This document shows positions 38,512 through 40,322 of a stretch of 40,322 nt of DNA, one piece after another. The DNA is from a virus, in IMG/VR virus record IMGVR_UViG_3300031972_003247, positions 1 to 40,322 of that record; one strand, given 5' to 3'. The position numbers and the translations under genes were made by a program. Under the pieces are notes generated by a model that worked only from the letters and a program-made list of their open reading frames with translations, was not told the origin of the DNA and did not search any database. Position 1 is the first letter of the stretch. The number at the start of each line of letters is the position of its first letter.

Positions 38512-38841
38512 TGGCCCCCGCCCTTCGCCCCGTTTCCCGCCAGTGAGGCAGATGAAAGGTTTACTTCCTCGCAAATGGTTAACGAAAACGCCTGCCCGAT
38601 GGCCATGGCCATCCCAAAGCGGCCGCTCGGAAGGTCTGAAAAGGGTGGATTGTGTTGAAAAAGTCCGGCGAGACGACAACACCGGCAAATCTCATGCTTA
38701 CGGCGAAATCTCGCCCGCAAGAAATCAAACACTTAGGCGTTTGCGATGGCGTCCGGTTGGGCCGAAAAGGCCGCTCACGACGGACTCGCGGACTTTTTCA
38801 ACGGTATCGGTGGGAAGCGGACCTATGCTCAGGCCGCGTCA
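38512..38841. other. Noncoding segment with inverted repeats
   Basis: There is no credible gene. The main structure is a perfect 14-bp inverted repeat (38654-38667 and 38789-38802) bounding 149 bp. The remainder shows no terminator or well-spaced promoter that I can support. Confidence 0.4.
38654..38802. repeat. 149-bp segment bounded by 14-bp inverted repeats
   Basis: GTTGAAAAAGTCCG (38654-38667) and its exact complement (38789-38802) enclose 121 bp with no gene, and similarity weakly continues inward (GCGAG versus CGAG). The size and layout resemble a miniature inverted-repeat element or an insertion-sequence remnant at the junction between the prophage-like genes and the mercury locus. 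No flanking target duplication was identified. Confidence 0.5.
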
Positions 38842-39057
38842 CTAGCCACAGCACGAGGTGCCCTGCTGGATCGGTGGGCATGGAGTGTCCGCGTAAGAAC
38901 AGAACACACAGCAATCGCCGGGCAGCGGTCGCAACTTGGTCCCACAGCCAGCGCAATCGTAGAACCAGATGCAAGCGTCTGTCGGCATGGTTTCGGTAGC
39001 CACATGCCCGCAGTCAGGGCAGGTGAGGGTGGATTGTAGCAGGATGCCGTCGCTCAT
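38842..39057 (-). CDS. GDCCVxC-domain protein of mercury locus
   Basis: The 71-aa protein has the hallmark GDCCVFC (residues 47-53) and SYADTPCPP, preceded by CPDCGH (13-18) and a second pair in YDCAGCGTKL (34-42). It ends with a Cys pair. This family of small cysteine-rich proteins accompanies merT in many mercury operons, and some members use selenocysteine. Metal binding is expected from the thiols, but the precise role is unknown. It starts within the merT stop (ATGA). Confidence 0.85.
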   Translation of the reverse strand: MSDGILLQSTLTCPDCGHVATETMPTDACIWFYDCAGCGTKLRPLPGDCCVFCSYADTPCPPIQQGTSCCG

Positions 39058-39437
39058 CGCGCGGCCATCAAGACGCTCATCGCCCAAGGCTCAATGAAAG
39101 GCCCCCAAACCAGAGCGAGGCCAACCAGCACGGAAGCCAGAACAAGCAGCCAAAAAGCCGTCCGCGACGGTCGAGCGCAACTCACGTCAGTTCGGCACTT
39201 TCGAACCCGCCGCCAATGCAAGAGCCAGCCCACCATCAACACGAGCGCCGCAATGGCCGTCAGCCATGTTCGCGCTCCTGCGATGACGGCGGCTCCTGCG
39301 AAGGAAACTCCGGCAAGGGAGAGAGCGAGAGGCAACACGCAGCAAGCCGCCCAAGCGAAGACCGAGGCAAACCCTCCGACAGCAGCCGACGTGCTGACGA
39401 CAACATCGGGATTAGGGGGAGGCTTGTGGGTCATCAT
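39054..39437 (-). CDS. merT: Mercuric ion transporter MerT
   Basis: This inner-membrane protein takes Hg(II) from the periplasm to the cytoplasm. Three hydrophobic segments are visible (about 20-48, 50-75, 95-120). The first carries the vicinal Cys32-Cys33 in WAACCVLPL, and the loop after the second carries Cys81 and Cys87 (RRVRKCRTDVSCARP), as in classical MerT. It is 127 aa, the usual size being about 116. GGAG precedes two adjacent ATGs (39437, 39434). It lies divergent from merR across a MerR-type promoter. No merP or merA is within the window. Confidence 0.92.
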   Translation of the reverse strand: MMTHKPPPNPDVVVSTSAAVGGFASVFAWAACCVLPLALSLAGVSFAGAAVIAGARTWLTAIAALVLMVGWLLHWRRVRKCRTDVSCARPSRTAFWLLVLASVLVGLALVWGPFIEPWAMSVLMAAR

Positions 39438-39461
39438 GGGAAACTCCGTCCAATGTGATAG

Positions 39462-39492
39462 AGGCTACAACCCGTAGCCACTACGGGATCAA
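39462..39492 (-). promoter_or_regulatory. MerR-regulated merT promoter/operator
   Basis: On the minus strand TTGATC (39492-39487) and TAGCCT (39467-39462) are 19 bp apart, the overlong spacer characteristic of MerR-activated promoters. Within it is the dyad CCCGTAG-TGG-CTACGGG (39487-39471), the expected MerR operator. The layout is read directly; regulation is by family knowledge. Confidence 0.85.
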
Positions 39493-39511
39493 GTGCGTGA
39501 AGCGACAAAGG

Positions 39512-39949
39512 ATGACGATTGGAAGGTTGGCCCGCGAAGCTAGGGTGAACCTCGAAACCGTGCGCTACTATGAGCGTATCGGCGTCATGCCCGTGCCTGA
39601 CCGAACCGAGGGCGGACACCGTAGCTACGCTCCTGAACACGCTGAGCGTCTGAAGTTCATTCGCAGGTCTCGGGAGTTGGGATTCGGCATCGAAACCATC
39701 CGACGTTTGATTTCCTTGGGCGAGGCCGAGAGCCAATCGTGCTGTGAGGTGAGGGATATGGCGAAGGATCAGATCGCCAGCATCGACGCCAAGATCAGCG
39801 ATCTGACACGGCTCAGGCGGGTCCTTCAGCAGGCCGTAGTCGACTGTGGAGAGGGCACCGAAGTTCGTTGCCCCGTCATCAAAGAGTTGGGATCGAACGG
39901 AAGGCTAGCTGGTTCGACTGAGAGTGGTCGGCCACAGGGGATGAAATAA
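39512..39949 (+). CDS. merR: Mercury-responsive transcriptional regulator MerR
   Basis: This 145-aa MerR-family dimer has an N-terminal winged helix (MTIGRLAREARVNLETVRYY then ERIG) followed by the GGHRSYA wing and a long dimerisation helix. The Hg(II) ligands are present: Cys77/Cys78, Cys112 and Cys120 (Tn501 MerR Cys82, Cys117 and Cys126). The ATG at 39512 matches the family start; an upstream frame from 39455 would begin inside the operator. It is divergent from merT and controls the operator between them. Confidence 0.93.
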   Translation: MTIGRLAREARVNLETVRYYERIGVMPVPDRTEGGHRSYAPEHAERLKFIRRSRELGFGIETIRRLISLGEAESQSCCEVRDMAKDQIASIDAKISDLTRLRRVLQQAVVDCGEGTEVRCPVIKELGSNGRLAGSTESGRPQGMK

Positions 39950-39953
39950 GACC

Positions 39954-40322
39954 ATGAGCATCAGGCCCGGTTTCTACAGCGTTCGCCAATCTGGATCGGA
40001 CCAAGACCCCATGGACGACGAAGCGTGGGGGCTGGCTATGCTCTCGCACTTCAAGGACGGGCGCGTCGTTGGAGTTGATCAGGGCGGTTGCCGGGTGAGC
40101 GGGACGTATCAAGACCGTCCAGACGGCGGCATCGAACTACACATGATCTACGACCTCAAATGCGGGTCTCACCTGCCCAACGGAACCGTGCTGGAAGCCG
40201 ATCACCGGATTGAGGGCGATCTGGTTCTAACTGGCCAGACGGTCACTGGTGGCCATCAGCTTTTGGACATCGGCCTAGGCCCCATGTTCATCAGCTTAGA
40301 ATGGCTCGCAGAGGGGGTCTGA
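39954..40322 (+). CDS. Unknown protein downstream of merR (weakly GrlR-like)
   Basis: The 122-aa protein begins MSIRPGFYSVRQSGSDQDPM, 4 nt after the merR stop, and should be co-transcribed with it. The pattern YSVR...FKDGRVVGVDQGG...SGTYQ resembles small beta-barrel GrlR-like proteins, but only loosely. There are two cysteines (GGCRVSG and DLKCGSH). There is no membrane segment. It ends exactly at the window edge with TGA. Possible involvement in mercury response is by location only. Confidence 0.55.
   Translation: MSIRPGFYSVRQSGSDQDPMDDEAWGLAMLSHFKDGRVVGVDQGGCRVSGTYQDRPDGGIELHMIYDLKCGSHLPNGTVLEADHRIEGDLVLTGQTVTGGHQLLDIGLGPMFISLEWLAEGV

Noticed and set aside
38746-39039. Plus-strand frame across the inverted-repeat segment and the mercury gene
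   Set aside because: It overlaps the confident GDCCVxC gene on the opposite strand and has no recognisable protein features.
1-40322. tRNA, rRNA or CRISPR arrays
   Set aside because: No cloverleaf-like sequence with a TTCGAATC-type arm in context, no rRNA and no spaced repeat array were seen.

Overview
The window is GC-rich and most likely comes from an alphaproteobacterium. A Caulobacterales (Brevundimonas-like) host is my guess from base composition, a leaderless sigma70-type promoter, and a Shine-Dalgarno that matches the alphaproteobacterial 16S 3' end. That guess is inference. Most of the window is an integrated podovirus of the T7/phiKMV kind (Autographiviridae-like). It reads almost entirely on the minus strand from about 37.9 kb leftward to a tyrosine integrase at position 1.

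Right to left, the late module keeps classical T7 order. A single-subunit phage RNA polymerase (35514-37943) is followed by small genes, including a holin-like protein. Then come a gp7.3-like virion protein, portal (gp8-like), scaffold (gp9-like) and major capsid protein (gp10-like) with an intrinsic terminator just after it. Tail tube A and B (gp11/gp12-like), a gp13-family protein and three internal virion proteins follow (gp14, gp15 and gp16 positions; the gp15-position protein carries an M23 peptidase). A second terminator precedes a gp17-type tail fibre, three further tail-associated proteins and a long S74-chaperone fibre. The module ends with a single-TM holin/XhlA-like protein and the small and large terminase subunits. 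Neighbouring genes mostly overlap by 1-8 nt and no frameshift is seen, so the particle-forming module looks intact. No DNA polymerase, primase-helicase, exonuclease, ligase or recognisable soluble lysozyme is visible.

Left of the terminase (1-12.5 kb) is an accessory region. It holds three small plus-strand genes, each followed by a shared ACCGTCTCGACC element. It also holds an ArdC-like antirestriction protein and a 57-aa gene that share palindromic upstream sites, a lipoprotein plus SIR2-like protein operon (candidate phage defence), and an unrecognised protein behind a leader terminator. An orphan beta-class DNA methyltransferase, an SRAP/HMCES-like protein, a structured-RNA candidate, a NUMOD4/HNH endonuclease and several small membrane proteins follow. 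A winged-helix regulator overlaps the integrase and is driven by a near-consensus promoter whose transcript would be leaderless.

Right of the polymerase (37.98-40.3 kb) are a membrane-anchored protein, a 149-bp segment bounded by 14-bp inverted repeats, and a mercury locus. That locus has merT and a GDCCVxC protein divergent from merR, with a MerR-type 19-bp-spacer promoter between them, plus one further gene. Whether this end is still prophage, cargo or host cannot be decided here, because no attachment site is visible.
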